Source of the DNA: Bacteroidales bacterium
Lineage (GTDB): Bacteria; Bacteroidota; Bacteroidia; Bacteroidales; Bacteroidaceae
Length of the DNA: 64,000 bases
Assembly: GCA_015060905.1 (NCBI GenBank)
Contig: SUXQ01000001.1
Coordinates: 33,246 to 97,245, forward strand
Direction of reading: 5' to 3'
Below, one piece after another: positions 1-8,883 of this stretch. The notes below the pieces were generated by a model, which saw nothing but the letters and a program-made list of their open reading frames with translations, ran no database searches and was not told the DNA's origin. Position 1 is the first letter of the stretch. Each line of letters starts with the position of its first letter. Made by a program: the position numbers and the translations under genes.

Positions 1-243
1 AACATCTTTTTTGCAACTATGCAAGAACCAAGTAAGGATAACAGCGGAGATAAGATTTATCGAAACACCGTCGATGAAGAAGGAAATAATATACCATTAC
101 TCGACAGTCATGGGCATCTAATCGTTAAGCACGATTTGTTTAACCACGATGGACTGACAGGAGATGGTATTGCCGAAGCTTTTGCCGAGTTTGCTAAAAA
201 AGAGAAATTATCTTTTTTCGCGGATGCCCCTTTGATGAAGTGA
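1..243 (+). CDS. hsdM: Type I restriction-modification methyltransferase subunit M, C-terminal end (partial)
   Basis: The frame is open from the first base, so only the last 80 residues are present. They begin NIFFATMQEPSKDNSGDKIY, which resembles the C-terminal part of N6-adenine DNA methylases of type I systems, where a phrase like FFAT..PSKDNSGD.IY is common. The catalytic NPPY and SAM-binding motifs would lie before the window. In the family HsdM joins HsdS to form the methyltransferase core. The stop overlaps the GTG start of the next gene by four bases (GTGA), the tight coupling usual for hsdM-hsdS. No hsdR is in view; it may lie upstream. The assignment rests on this short tail and on the neighbouring hsdS. 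Confidence 0.8.
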   Translation, partial: NIFFATMQEPSKDNSGDKIYRNTVDEEGNNIPLLDSHGHLIVKHDLFNHDGLTGDGIAEAFAEFAKKEKLSFFADAPLMK

Positions 244-2402
244 AGTATCAGACTTTGTTGGAGGGGCTGGAAGCAGTAGAAATAAAGTTATCCAATTTGG
301 AAAATAACTTCACAATCGGCTCTGAATTTTATTCGAAATTTTATGTTGATATAATGTCAAGTATATCAAAATGCAAATTCGCCAAGAAGTTATTATGTGA
401 TATATCATCAACAATAACGGATGGAGACCATAATGCACCTGATTATAAAAATAGTGGCATTTTGTATTTATTAAGCGAATCAATTCAAACAGGTTATATT
501 GACGAAAGCATTTATAGATATATAGCACCGAATATACACAAAAAACTGAATAAATCTGCATTGTGTGCAGGTGATGTATTAGTAACTAAAACTGGAGTGT
601 ATTTTGGTAAAAGCGCAGTAGTGCCTACTGGGTTTCCCGAAGCAAATACAAGTGCTCATGTTGGGATTATTAGATTGTCTGATAATTCTATAAACCCTTA
701 CTATTTGTCAACTTTCATCAATTCAAAATACGGTTACTATCAGTTTCGAAGAAGAGGTATAAAAGCCACAAGACCTGAAATTAAACTCATAGAGTTTGAT
801 GACATAAAAATAGTGGAGTTGCCAACAAAATTGCAATTGGAAGTTGAACGTATAGTTAAGAACGCAATAAAAGTAAGAAAAAAATCAAAAGACCTATATT
901 CAGAAGCAGAGGCATATTTATTGGAGTGTTTGGGAATGAAAGATTTTGTAGCTAATTCTAATGCCTACAACACTTTGTCATTTAAAGATTCATTCTTAGA
1001 AACAGGACGTTTTGATGCCGAATATTACTTACCCAAATATGAAGACTATTGCAAGTTGATTCAATCTTACTCTAATGGCTACGAACTATTGAAAACAGCT
1101 TGTGATATACAAGACATCAATTATACGCCCGAAGATGGACGACTATATAAGTATGTTGAACTTGCCGATATTGGCAAATCTGGAGAAATTACGGGTTGTG
1201 ATATAAATAAAGGGGAAAATTTGCCTACTAGAGCACGAAGAATGATTCATACTAATGATGTCATAGTATCATCCATTGAAGGGTCATTGGATAGTTGTGC
1301 ATTAGTAACTGACGATTACGACGGTGCATTATGTTCCACAGGTTTTCATGTGTTGCAATCATCTAAACTGAATCCCGAAACATTGCTGACATTATTCAAA
1401 TCCTTGCCTATTCAGCAATTGATGAAAAAAGGTTGTTCGGGGACAATCCTTACAGCAATAAATAAACCCGAATTAGAAAAACTTCCAATCCCTATAATCA
1501 GAACTGAAATACAACAAGAGATAGCCAAACATATTCGACAAAGTTATGCTCTACGAAAAGAAGCGTTGCAATTGCTTGAAAATGCAAAACTTACTGTAGA
1601 ACAAATTATTGAAAGTGGGGGGGGTAATTATGTGATAATCAATAAGTTGCAAAATGGGGCTATTCGAGAATTTAGAACTGCAATATGGTTGTTACTTATA
1701 GAAATAGGTGTAATTGTTGAAAATAATGCCGATAATAACATTATTACTACCACAAAAAAAATGTCGGATAGTTTTCTTTGTAGCGGACGATTTGACGCTG
1801 AATATTATCAACCCAAATATGACTATCTGTTCAACAGGTTGTCTGATTATGAAACTTTAGCTCTTGGCGATTTGGCAGATATTCATAAATCGATTGAGCC
1901 GGGAAGCGATGCTTATTGTGATAGTGGTATTCCATTCATTCGTGTGTCCGATTTATCTAAATTCGGATTGTCAAAGACAAGTATATATTTGGACAAGATG
2001 AATTACGCAGATGTGATACGCCCAATAAAAGACGCTATTCTTTTGTCAAAAGATGGCAGTGTCGGCATTGCATATAAAACAGAGGAAGACCTTGACATTA
2101 TTACTTCCGGGGCTATTTTACATTTGAAGATAAAAAACTCCAAAGTTTTACCCGATTATTTAACATTGGTTCTAAATTCCATTATTGTACAATTACAAGC
2201 TGAACGCGATGCAGGCGGCTCAATTATTCAGCATTGGAAACCATCAGAAATAGAGAAAGTGCAGATTCCAATCTTGCCATTGGATATACAGGCAAATATT
2301 TCTAAGAAAATTCAATATAGTTTTCTTTTGCGAAAAGAAAGTCTACAACTATTGGAACAGGCTAAATTATTGGTGGAACACTCGATTGAAACAGGTAATT
2401 AA
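240..2402 (+). CDS. hsdS: Type I restriction specificity subunit HsdS, oversized, with three recognition modules
   Basis: This 720-residue protein is much longer than the usual 400-450 of HsdS. HsdS carries two target recognition domains (TRDs) and sets the DNA sequence read by the HsdM/HsdR complex. Three modules are visible. Module 1 is about residues 27-235. Module 2 is about 250-461, with RFDAEYYLPKY at 257 and a helix ALRKEALQLLENAKL at 438. Module 3 is about 508-720, with RFDAEYYQPKY at 517 and LLRKESLQLLEQAKL at 696. The repeats at 257/517 and 438/696 are nearly identical, which suggests fusion of two specificity genes. Residues 460-462 (GGG) are encoded by an eight-G tract at 1617-1624 between modules 2 and 3. 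The segment 463-507 resembles no TRD and may be former leader sequence. The start is GTG, overlapping hsdM. The gene is clearly AT-rich compared with the genes after 2900, consistent with horizontal acquisition. Confidence 0.88.
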   Translation: MKYQTLLEGLEAVEIKLSNLENNFTIGSEFYSKFYVDIMSSISKCKFAKKLLCDISSTITDGDHNAPDYKNSGILYLLSESIQTGYIDESIYRYIAPNIHKKLNKSALCAGDVLVTKTGVYFGKSAVVPTGFPEANTSAHVGIIRLSDNSINPYYLSTFINSKYGYYQFRRRGIKATRPEIKLIEFDDIKIVELPTKLQLEVERIVKNAIKVRKKSKDLYSEAEAYLLECLGMKDFVANSNAYNTLSFKDSFLETGRFDAEYYLPKYEDYCKLIQSYSNGYELLKTACDIQDINYTPEDGRLYKYVELADIGKSGEITGCDINKGENLPTRARRMIHTNDVIVSSIEGSLDSCALVTDDYDGALCSTGFHVLQSSKLNPETLLTLFKSLPIQQLMKKGCSGTILTAINKPELEKLPIPIIRTEIQQEIAKHIRQSYALRKEALQLLENAKLTVEQIIESGGGNYVIINKLQNGAIREFRTAIWLLLIEIGVIVENNADNNIITTTKKMSDSFLCSGRFDAEYYQPKYDYLFNRLSDYETLALGDLADIHKSIEPGSDAYCDSGIPFIRVSDLSKFGLSKTSIYLDKMNYADVIRPIKDAILLSKDGSVGIAYKTEEDLDIITSGAILHLKIKNSKVLPDYLTLVLNSIIVQLQAERDAGGSIIQHWKPSEIEKVQIPILPLDIQANISKKIQYSFLLRKESLQLLEQAKLLVEHSIETGN
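1617..1624 (+). repeat. Eight-G homopolymer tract in hsdS, candidate phase-variation switch
   Basis: Eight consecutive G residues sit in the coding sequence just after the helix that ends module 2. In the present frame they read Gly-Gly-Gly and translation goes on into module 3. With seven G the frame reads Gly-Gly-Val-Ile-Met-stop; with nine it reads Gly-Gly-Gly-stop. Either change gives a two-module HsdS of ordinary length. Poly-G tracts of this kind are established slipped-strand switches, including in the hsdS of the gonococcal NgoAV system. Actual length variation cannot be seen from one sequence. Confidence 0.75.
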
Positions 2403-2909
2403 TTCTTTCGACTAAAACAGAAACAGATAGCAATGCTATTAGTGCTCTACTATCCGTCTGATATTTCAGTTTCCCATCTGTCTGTCATCTCTTCTATGGG
2501 TACTTTATCTGTGTGACATTGAAAGATGCAAGTTTTTTAGGATCAATACTCTCGAGGAATGAGAGGAGGGTTGTTCCGAAAATGGTTTTTTGCTTAAACT
2601 TGTAGATTTCAGAGGAAATTCGCACATACTTTTGTACCCGTAGAGGAATGAACATATAATGGGAATTAACAAAGAGATACATATGAGTGAAATCCTCAAT
2701 TTAAGCCAAACTTACTTCCATTCATACATTCGTGTATTTGTGCGTATTTCCAATAGCTGTGTCGGCTTTTCATCTTTCCTACTTGTTTGACATAATCCCC
2801 ATTATGCCGGCGAAATACAGCAAGCAGGGCCTTAGACTACATTCTTTTCCCCGTTTCGCACTCACTTTCGTTTCTTTGTAGTATCTTCGCGAGCACTAAA
2901 CATAATATT
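2403..2909. other. Intergenic region without a recognised gene
   Basis: About 500 bp separate hsdS from the ABC-F gene. No clear terminator, RNA gene or convincing protein was found. An open frame of 43 codons at 2659-2790 on the plus strand starts MGINKEIHMSEILNL and has a GAGGA sequence some 11 nt upstream, but it matches nothing I recognise. A TACTTTTG hexamer-like -7 element lies at 2627-2634. Base composition changes from AT-rich to more balanced across this stretch, so it may be the boundary of the acquired restriction-modification segment. Confidence 0.5.
2882..2889 (+). promoter_or_regulatory. Possible -7 element before the ABC-F gene
   Basis: TATCTTCG resembles the Bacteroidetes TAnnTTTG element and lies 20 bp before the ATG. 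The same eight bases precede the thioesterase gene at 4881. No good -33 TTTG is seen at the usual spacing. Confidence 0.4.
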
Positions 2910-4787
2910 ATGGCTATTGACTTGCAGATAGAGGGGCTGAGTAAAAGTTTCGGTGCCCTTGTGCTTTTTGAAAAAATATCTTTTTCTGTTGAAAGTTCTC
3001 AGAGAATAGGACTTATTGCGCGCAATGGTAAGGGTAAAAGTACGTTGTTGAAGATTATTGCCGGTGGCGAAAATTACGACGAGGGCTCAATCGTCTTTCG
3101 CAAAGACCTTAAGGTCGGTTATCTTGAACAGGAACCACGCTTCGAGCCGGGTATAAAGGTGCTCGATGCTTGCCTGCGTCGCAACGGCGAAAAATCGGCC
3201 GTAATTTCGCGTTACGAGCGTGCCACACAGAGTGGTGACGAGCGTGAACTTCATGCGGCTCTCGAAGAAATGGATCGTCTCTCGGCGTGGGATTTTGAGA
3301 GTAAAGTCAAACAGGTGCTCTCTAAATTGAAAATCACAGACTTTAATCAGACTGTCGAGACTCTCTCGGGTGGTCAGATGAAGCGTGTGGCGTTGGCGAC
3401 TGTTCTTTTGGAAGAACCCGACCTGATGATTCTCGATGAGCCTACCAACCATCTTGATACAGAGATGGTCGAGTGGCTCGAGGAGTATCTCTCGCGCCTC
3501 AATTGCAGCCTGTTGATGGTGACGCACGACCGATATTTTCTCGACAGGGTGTGCAACGAGATTATAGAGATTGACGACAATCGTATTTACAGATACAAAG
3601 GAAATTACAGCTATTTTCTGCGTAAGCGCGACGAGCGTCTCGAAAATGCCGAGGCCGAAATGTTGCGTGCGCGCAACCTCATGCGCAAAGAACTCGATTG
3701 GATGCGCCGGCAGCCTCAGGCGCGTGCGACAAAGGCAAAATACAGAATAGATGCCTTCTATAAACTCGAAGAGAAGGCTGCTTCTTTGCGTCGCGAGGCG
3801 AGTGTCACGCTGGGCACAAATTCACGCTACATAGGCAAGAAAATCTTTGAAATGCGCGCGCTCAATAAGGCCTTTGGGGATAGAATTATCGTGAAAGATT
3901 TTTACTATAATTTTGCACGTTACGAAAAGCTGGGAATTGTAGGAAACAATGGTACGGGAAAGTCCACTTTTATAAAAATGCTTCTCGGGCATGTGCAGCA
4001 GGATAGTGGCACTATCGAGGTTGGCGAAACTGTCAAATGGGGTTATTACAGCCAGGATGGAATCTCTTTTGACGAGAGTATGCGTGTCATCGACGCTGTA
4101 AAAAAAATTGCCGAGGTTGTCGAGGTTGGCGGAAAAATGCTCACTGCATCGCAATTTTTGCAACATTTTCTTTTCTCCCCTGCCAAGCAATATGATTATG
4201 TGTGCAAGCTGAGTGGTGGCGAGCGTCGCAGACTCTATCTGTGTACGGTGCTAATGTCGTCGCCCAATTTCCTTGTCCTCGACGAACCTACCAACGACCT
4301 TGACATTGACACACTGCAGGTACTCGAGGAGTATCTTGCCGATTTTAAAGGCTGCCTGATAGTCGTCAGTCACGACCGCTATTTTATGGATAGGGTGGTG
4401 GACCATCTGTTTGTCTTTAAGGGCATGGGCGAGATTAAGGATTTTCCGGGAAATTACACCGATTATCGCGATTGGTGCGACGAGGAAAAGGCTGCCACGA
4501 AAAATGCAACCGACGCAAAGTCCGGCAAGGCTCCGAAAGAGGAAAAGAGCAAGCCTGCCAATCCTGCGGGCAAGCGCAAAATGACGTTCAACGAAAAGCG
4601 CGAGTTTCAGGCTCTGGAAGGCGAAATTGCCATGCTCGAGGAGGAAAAGGCACAGCTCGAGAGTGATATTTGCAGCGGTACGCTCGATAATGATACTCTG
4701 TTGAAAAAGTCGATGCGTGTGGCCGAGGTTATAGAACTTCTCGATGTAAAATCCATGCGGTGGCTCGAACTTAGCGAAATAGGATAG
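2910..4787 (+). CDS. uup: ABC-F family ATPase, Uup-like
   Basis: This is a soluble protein of 625 residues with two ABC ATPase domains and no membrane segments, the ABC-F plan. Domain 1 has Walker A ARNGKGKST (37-45), signature LSGGQMKR and Walker B LMILDEPTNHLD. Domain 2 has Walker A GNNGTGKST (about 345), signature LSGGERRR and LVLDEPTNDLD. A charged linker between them is rich in Arg/Glu, and a C-terminal coiled coil (about 555-620) follows a Lys-rich stretch. The length and coiled-coil tail match Uup rather than EttA. ABC-F proteins act on ribosomes, and Uup has also been tied to DNA recombination and precise excision. The gene appears to stand alone. Some ABC-F proteins give antibiotic resistance, but nothing here points to that group. 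Confidence 0.88.
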   Translation: MAIDLQIEGLSKSFGALVLFEKISFSVESSQRIGLIARNGKGKSTLLKIIAGGENYDEGSIVFRKDLKVGYLEQEPRFEPGIKVLDACLRRNGEKSAVISRYERATQSGDERELHAALEEMDRLSAWDFESKVKQVLSKLKITDFNQTVETLSGGQMKRVALATVLLEEPDLMILDEPTNHLDTEMVEWLEEYLSRLNCSLLMVTHDRYFLDRVCNEIIEIDDNRIYRYKGNYSYFLRKRDERLENAEAEMLRARNLMRKELDWMRRQPQARATKAKYRIDAFYKLEEKAASLRREASVTLGTNSRYIGKKIFEMRALNKAFGDRIIVKDFYYNFARYEKLGIVGNNGTGKSTFIKMLLGHVQQDSGTIEVGETVKWGYYSQDGISFDESMRVIDAVKKIAEVVEVGGKMLTASQFLQHFLFSPAKQYDYVCKLSGGERRRLYLCTVLMSSPNFLVLDEPTNDLDIDTLQVLEEYLADFKGCLIVVSHDRYFMDRVVDHLFVFKGMGEIKDFPGNYTDYRDWCDEEKAATKNATDAKSGKAPKEEKSKPANPAGKRKMTFNEKREFQALEGEIAMLEEEKAQLESDICSGTLDNDTLLKKSMRVAEVIELLDVKSMRWLELSEIG

Positions 4788-4880
4788 TTGCTTGTAGTTA
4801 ATTACTTATTGTTGGTAAAAGTGTTACGCTTTGTGCCTTTTTTAACAGAGTAATTGTGCTTATCTTCTTTCCTTTGTGTG

Positions 4881-4888
4881 TATCTTCG
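4881..4888 (+). promoter_or_regulatory. Possible -7 element before the acyl-ACP thioesterase gene
   Basis: TATCTTCG, a near match to TAnnTTTG, lies 37 bp before the ATG and is identical to the element before the ABC-F gene. The -33 element is not clear. Confidence 0.4.
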
Positions 4889-4925
4889 CAGGAGTAAAAG
4901 TTAATATTCAGAAAAATTAAATAAT

Positions 4926-5690
4926 ATGGAGAATTTTCAAAAGGTAGACAGCTTTCAGTTCGAGGTTGACAAGACCACTGTTGATAAATTGCATCGTATG
5001 CGCCCCAGCGCCTTGTGCAATATGATGCTTGCATGTGCCGGTCGTCACGCCGATGCTCGCGGCTTTGGTGCTACACGCAAACTTGGTTGGGTGATGGCTC
5101 GAATGGTACTCGATATTAAAGAAATTCCACTCGGCTCGCAGATATTTACCATAGAGACATTTATAAAGAATGCCTATCGTGGCTTTACCGACCGTTGCAT
5201 ACGCGCGGTGGACGAGAATGGCAAGGAACTTGCTGCAATGATGTGTACCTTTGCAATGATAGACCTTGAGACTCGTGCGCCTTTCGACTTTGACAGCGAG
5301 TTTCACGATGTATTTGTTAATTATCTTGCTCCCGAAGAGCCTTTCAGCATTGCTCGCGTTCCGTCTCCCCGTCGTTGCAACGTCGAGGGAGTCGAGCCTG
5401 TTCACCGCAGAATAAGATACAGCGACGTTGATATTAACGGTCACATGAACAGCATCCGTTACATTGACCATATTATGGATATTCTCCCTCTCGACTACCT
5501 TTACACACACGATTTTAGCCGTTTCGTCGTTGCTTATATGCAAGAGGCGAAGCCCGGCGAGGGACTTAATTATTGCATGAAAGAGGTTGAGGACGATACT
5601 TATTTTGTACAGATTGTAAAAGACAGCGGCGAGGCTATCTGCCGTTGCGAAATGAGTTTCTTACCCCGTCCCGAGGTTGATGAGGAATAA
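4926..5690 (+). CDS. Acyl-ACP thioesterase
   Basis: A 254-residue protein of the FatA/FatB-like acyl-ACP thioesterase family, which hydrolyses acyl-ACP to free fatty acid and ACP. It has the two hotdog repeats of the family. The first (about 1-140) holds the region around LGWVMARMVLDI; the second (about 155-250) holds YSDVDINGHMNSIRYIDHIM, whose Asn-Gly-His-Met-Asn motif is the family hallmark and includes active-site Asn and His. The gene is monocistronic, with a -7-like element upstream and a palindromic terminator downstream shared with the convergent RND gene. The physiological role of this enzyme in Bacteroidales is not settled; release of fatty acids for recycling or lipid modification is inference. 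Confidence 0.87.
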   Translation: MENFQKVDSFQFEVDKTTVDKLHRMRPSALCNMMLACAGRHADARGFGATRKLGWVMARMVLDIKEIPLGSQIFTIETFIKNAYRGFTDRCIRAVDENGKELAAMMCTFAMIDLETRAPFDFDSEFHDVFVNYLAPEEPFSIARVPSPRRCNVEGVEPVHRRIRYSDVDINGHMNSIRYIDHIMDILPLDYLYTHDFSRFVVAYMQEAKPGEGLNYCMKEVEDDTYFVQIVKDSGEAICRCEMSFLPRPEVDEE

Positions 5691-5700
5691 TCTTCTATCA

Positions 5701-5738
5701 GTTGTAAAAAAGAGCCTTTAAAGGCTCTTTTTTACAAC
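5701..5738. terminator. Bidirectional terminator between the thioesterase and RND genes
   Basis: A perfect 38-bp palindrome with two 19-bp arms centred at 5719/5720. It has a GAGCC/GGCTC core flanked by A6 and T6 runs, so it can end transcription in either direction. It contains the TAA stop of the minus-strand RND gene (5732-5734). Confidence 0.88.
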
Positions 5739-8700
5739 TGATTCTTTCTTCTGAACTTCTCCTCCAACGTTTGCATCCACTCGTACCAATTGGGAATGTA
5801 CAGTGTGGCAAGCATTGTATTCAAGAACATTCCGAATACAACAGCCGTGCCTAATGCCAGACGAGCCTCGGCACCCGCGCCACCGGCAAAAAGCAGGGGC
5901 ATCACTCCCAATACAAAGGCAAAAGAGGTCATCAGAATGGGGCGCAACCTTATGTGCCCTGCTTCGTAGGCACTCTCCCTTATAGGGTTCCCTGCCTTGC
6001 GAAAGTCGCGGGCAAATTCAACTATAAGAATACCGTTCTTTGCGCTTAATGCAATAAGCAAAATTATACCTATCAGCGTGTAGATGCTTATCGGCAGTCC
6101 CATTATCCAACAACCAAGCACGGTACCCAGCAGGGCTATCGGCGTTCCCATTACTGCTGCTACGGGGCTGCTCCAACTTTCATATTGTGCGGCAAGCACA
6201 AGATAGGCCACCAGCAGTGCAAGCGCAAGTATCACAATGGTCGTGTTTCCGGCAGTCTCCTCCTGATAGGCGACGCCCGTCCACTCGCAACCAAATTCAT
6301 TGCCAATCTCTTCATCGAAAAGTTCTATCATTTCCCGCATTGTTTCACTTGTGCTGTACCCGGGTGCGGTGTTACACGTCAATGTTGCACTGTTGTACAT
6401 ATTGTATCGGCCCAATTGGTCGATGCCCAATATGCTGCTGCTTTTCATGAAGCTGCTGAACGGCACCATTTCTCCTTTGTTGTTGGCAAGGCTCAGTCGC
6501 ATGACACTCTCTATCAATTTCTGACTATCCTCGCCGGCCGCCATCTTTACCTGCCATATACGTCCCAACATTACAAAGTCGTTAATGTAGGCGGCGCCCA
6601 TATAGCTGCTCAGCGTGGATAGCAGCGAACCAATGTCCACTCCCATCGTGACAGCTTTTTCGCGGTCGATGTAAAGATAAAATTGCGGAACATTTGCCTC
6701 GAACGAACTGTTCATGGCTGCTATTGCCGGCTTTTTCCGAAATTCTGTCAAAAGCACGTTGATGGCTTTCTGCATTTCCGTAAGCCCCAACGCCTGCCTA
6801 TCTTCAAGTTGCAGTTGCATTCCTCCGGTAGTTCCCATTCCCGGAATTGCGGGCGGTACCATTGCGAAGCATTGAGCATTCTCTATCGTTGCGTATGCCT
6901 CTCTGTTGAATCGCTCAACAACGTCGCTTGCCGACTGCCCGCGCCCTTTTCTCAGTTTCCAATCTTTCAGCACCACAAACACAGTGACTGCGTTGCTCTG
7001 CTCGCCGTTGTTCATTATGCTGAATCCGCTGATGCTGATGTTACTTTCAACCTCGGGGTATGTGGCAAGAATCCTGTTTATCTCTTGTGCGACCTTTTCG
7101 CTGCGTGTAAGCGAAGCGCCCGGTGGCAGTTGCGCAGCAATAATCATATACCCCTCATCCTCCTCGGGGATAAAGGTCGTCGGCCATTTTGCGAACATTA
7201 TTATTGCAACGGCCGTCAGTGTAACAAAGCTGATGGCGGCTATCAATGGTTTTTTCAACAGATAGGCGGCGTATTTGTCGTATGTACGCTGCATGCTGTC
7301 GTATGCGCGGTCGAACAGTCTGAAAATTTTTCCTTTTTTGCGACTTTTGTCGGTGGGACGCAGCAGCAGTGCGCACAGCGCAGGGGTAAGCGTCAGCGAA
7401 TTAAAGCCACTCAGCAGGGTAGACGCGGCAATGGTCAGCGCAAATTGTTTGTAAAGCTGTCCCGAAATTCCGCTTATCATGGTCGTTGGCAGAAATACAG
7501 CCATCATCACAAGTACAACACCTATGATGGGACTTGTAATCTCCTCCATCGCTTTTTCCGTTGCGGCTTTTGGCGACAGTTTCTCCTCGTCGAGTATGCG
7601 CGTGGCATTCTCCACCACCACTATTGCGTCGTCCACCACTATGGCAATGGCAAGAATAAGCCCGAAAAGTGTAAGTGTGTTTATCGAGAATCCCAATAAT
7701 TCCATCAGTGCCAGCGTACCTATCAGCGATACGGGAATTGTCAGGCAGGGGATAAGTGTCGCACGCCAATTTTGCAAGAAAAGAAAGATTACAAGTACCA
7801 CTAACAACGTGGTCTCGAACAGTGTGTACAGCACTTCGCGAATGGAACTGCGCACGACGTTTGTAGTGTCGAGCGTCACCTGATAGTTTACTCCGGGCGG
7901 AAAATCCTCGGCAAGCTGTTCCATTTTTGCCCTTATGGCTTTTGAAACATCGAGGGCATTCGACCCGGGTGATTGATACACTGCAAGGGCGGCTGTGGGC
8001 TTCCCGTTCAGACGCGACGAGGCTGAATATGTCTCGCTGCCAAGCTCAATGGTTGCAATATCCTTGAGCCTCAGTATGCTGATGCCGTCGTTCTTTACGA
8101 CAATATTACCAAACTCCTCTTTGTTCTTTAATCTTCCCTGTACGTTAAGTGTATACTGAAAAGCATTGTCGGCATTTTTATTCAGTGTCTGCCCGACGTA
8201 TCCTGCTGATACTGCCATATTCTGCTGGCTTATGGCCGAATATACTTCTGCAGGGGTTACGCCGCGTATGCGCATAGTTTCGGGGTTCAACCATACGCGC
8301 ATAGAGTAGTCTCCCGCACCCATTATGTTTACCGCTCCCACTCCCGAAACGCGCGACAATTGGTCGGTTATCTGCAGTTTCGCATAATTCGAAAGGTATA
8401 ATTGGTCATAAATAGAATCTCCTGTAAGCGTCAGAAACAGTACTATGTTTGTTGATTGTTTTTGCACAGTAACACCCAATTGTGTCACTTCGCTCGGCAA
8501 AGAATTCATAGCCACATTCACCCTATTCTGCACAAGCACCGTTGCCATGTCTATGTCCGTTCCCACCTCAAATGTAACCGTCAGTTGGTACGTCCCGGCC
8601 GACGAGGATGTAGAACTCATATATATCATTCCATCTACTCCGTTTACCTGCTGCTCGATGGGTATTCCCACCGTTTGCGCTATTGTCTCGGCATTTGCAC

Positions 8701-8857
8701 CGGGATAATTGGCCGTTACCTGCACCGTCGGCGGAGTAATGTCCGGATATTGGTCTACGGGCAGAATAAAAAGGCATATTCCTCCGCCTACCAACAGCAT
8801 CAGTGACAGCACTGTTGCAAAAATAGGACGCTCTATGAAGAATTTCGGAAAGTTCAT
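5732..8857 (-). CDS. RND efflux transporter, inner-membrane pump (AcrB/MexB type)
   Basis: 1041 residues, the usual length of the HAE1 family of hydrophobe/amphiphile exporters. It starts [20 protein letters not shown], the typical N terminus and first membrane helix. Adjacent aspartates in [12 protein letters not shown] (D409, D410) correspond to the proton-relay pair of AcrB TM4. Two large periplasmic loops and two six-helix halves fit the family. The pump uses the proton gradient to expel drugs, bile salts or other amphiphiles through a periplasmic adaptor and outer-membrane channel. It is the last gene of a three-gene operon, 26 bp after the adaptor. The substrate cannot be told from the sequence. 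Confidence 0.95.
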   Translation of the reverse strand: MNFPKFFIERPIFATVLSLMLLVGGGICLFILPVDQYPDITPPTVQVTANYPGANAETIAQTVGIPIEQQVNGVDGMIYMSSTSSSAGTYQLTVTFEVGTDIDMATVLVQNRVNVAMNSLPSEVTQLGVTVQKQSTNIVLFLTLTGDSIYDQLYLSNYAKLQITDQLSRVSGVGAVNIMGAGDYSMRVWLNPETMRIRGVTPAEVYSAISQQNMAVSAGYVGQTLNKNADNAFQYTLNVQGRLKNKEEFGNIVVKNDGISILRLKDIATIELGSETYSASSRLNGKPTAALAVYQSPGSNALDVSKAIRAKMEQLAEDFPPGVNYQVTLDTTNVVRSSIREVLYTLFETTLLVVLVIFLFLQNWRATLIPCLTIPVSLIGTLALMELLGFSINTLTLFGLILAIAIVVDDAIVVVENATRILDEEKLSPKAATEKAMEEITSPIIGVVLVMMAVFLPTTMISGISGQLYKQFALTIAASTLLSGFNSLTLTPALCALLLRPTDKSRKKGKIFRLFDRAYDSMQRTYDKYAAYLLKKPLIAAISFVTLTAVAIIMFAKWPTTFIPEEDEGYMIIAAQLPPGASLTRSEKVAQEINRILATYPEVESNISISGFSIMNNGEQSNAVTVFVVLKDWKLRKGRGQSASDVVERFNREAYATIENAQCFAMVPPAIPGMGTTGGMQLQLEDRQALGLTEMQKAINVLLTEFRKKPAIAAMNSSFEANVPQFYLYIDREKAVTMGVDIGSLLSTLSSYMGAAYINDFVMLGRIWQVKMAAGEDSQKLIESVMRLSLANNKGEMVPFSSFMKSSSILGIDQLGRYNMYNSATLTCNTAPGYSTSETMREMIELFDEEIGNEFGCEWTGVAYQEETAGNTTIVILALALLVAYLVLAAQYESWSSPVAAVMGTPIALLGTVLGCWIMGLPISIYTLIGIILLIALSAKNGILIVEFARDFRKAGNPIRESAYEAGHIRLRPILMTSFAFVLGVMPLLFAGGAGAEARLALGTAVVFGMFLNTMLATLYIPNWYEWMQTLEEKFRRKNQL

Positions 8858-8883
8858 TTTTCTGTTTTTTTAGTGGGTAAATA

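Noticed and set aside
2659..2790. Small plus-strand frame of 43 codons after hsdS
   Set aside because: It has a plausible ribosome site but no similarity I recognise, and Phe/Ser/Val-rich content such as random AT-rich DNA gives. Noted only in the intergenic entry.
2910..4787. ABC-F antibiotic resistance protein
   Set aside because: The length, linker and C-terminal coiled coil fit the Uup housekeeping group; nothing specific to resistance proteins was seen.
6683..7699. Open frame of 338 codons on the plus strand inside the RND pump gene
   Set aside because: It lies antisense to a well-conserved transporter, is rich in Cys and His with no domain, and has no promoter or ribosome site. It is a by-product of the codon use of the real gene.
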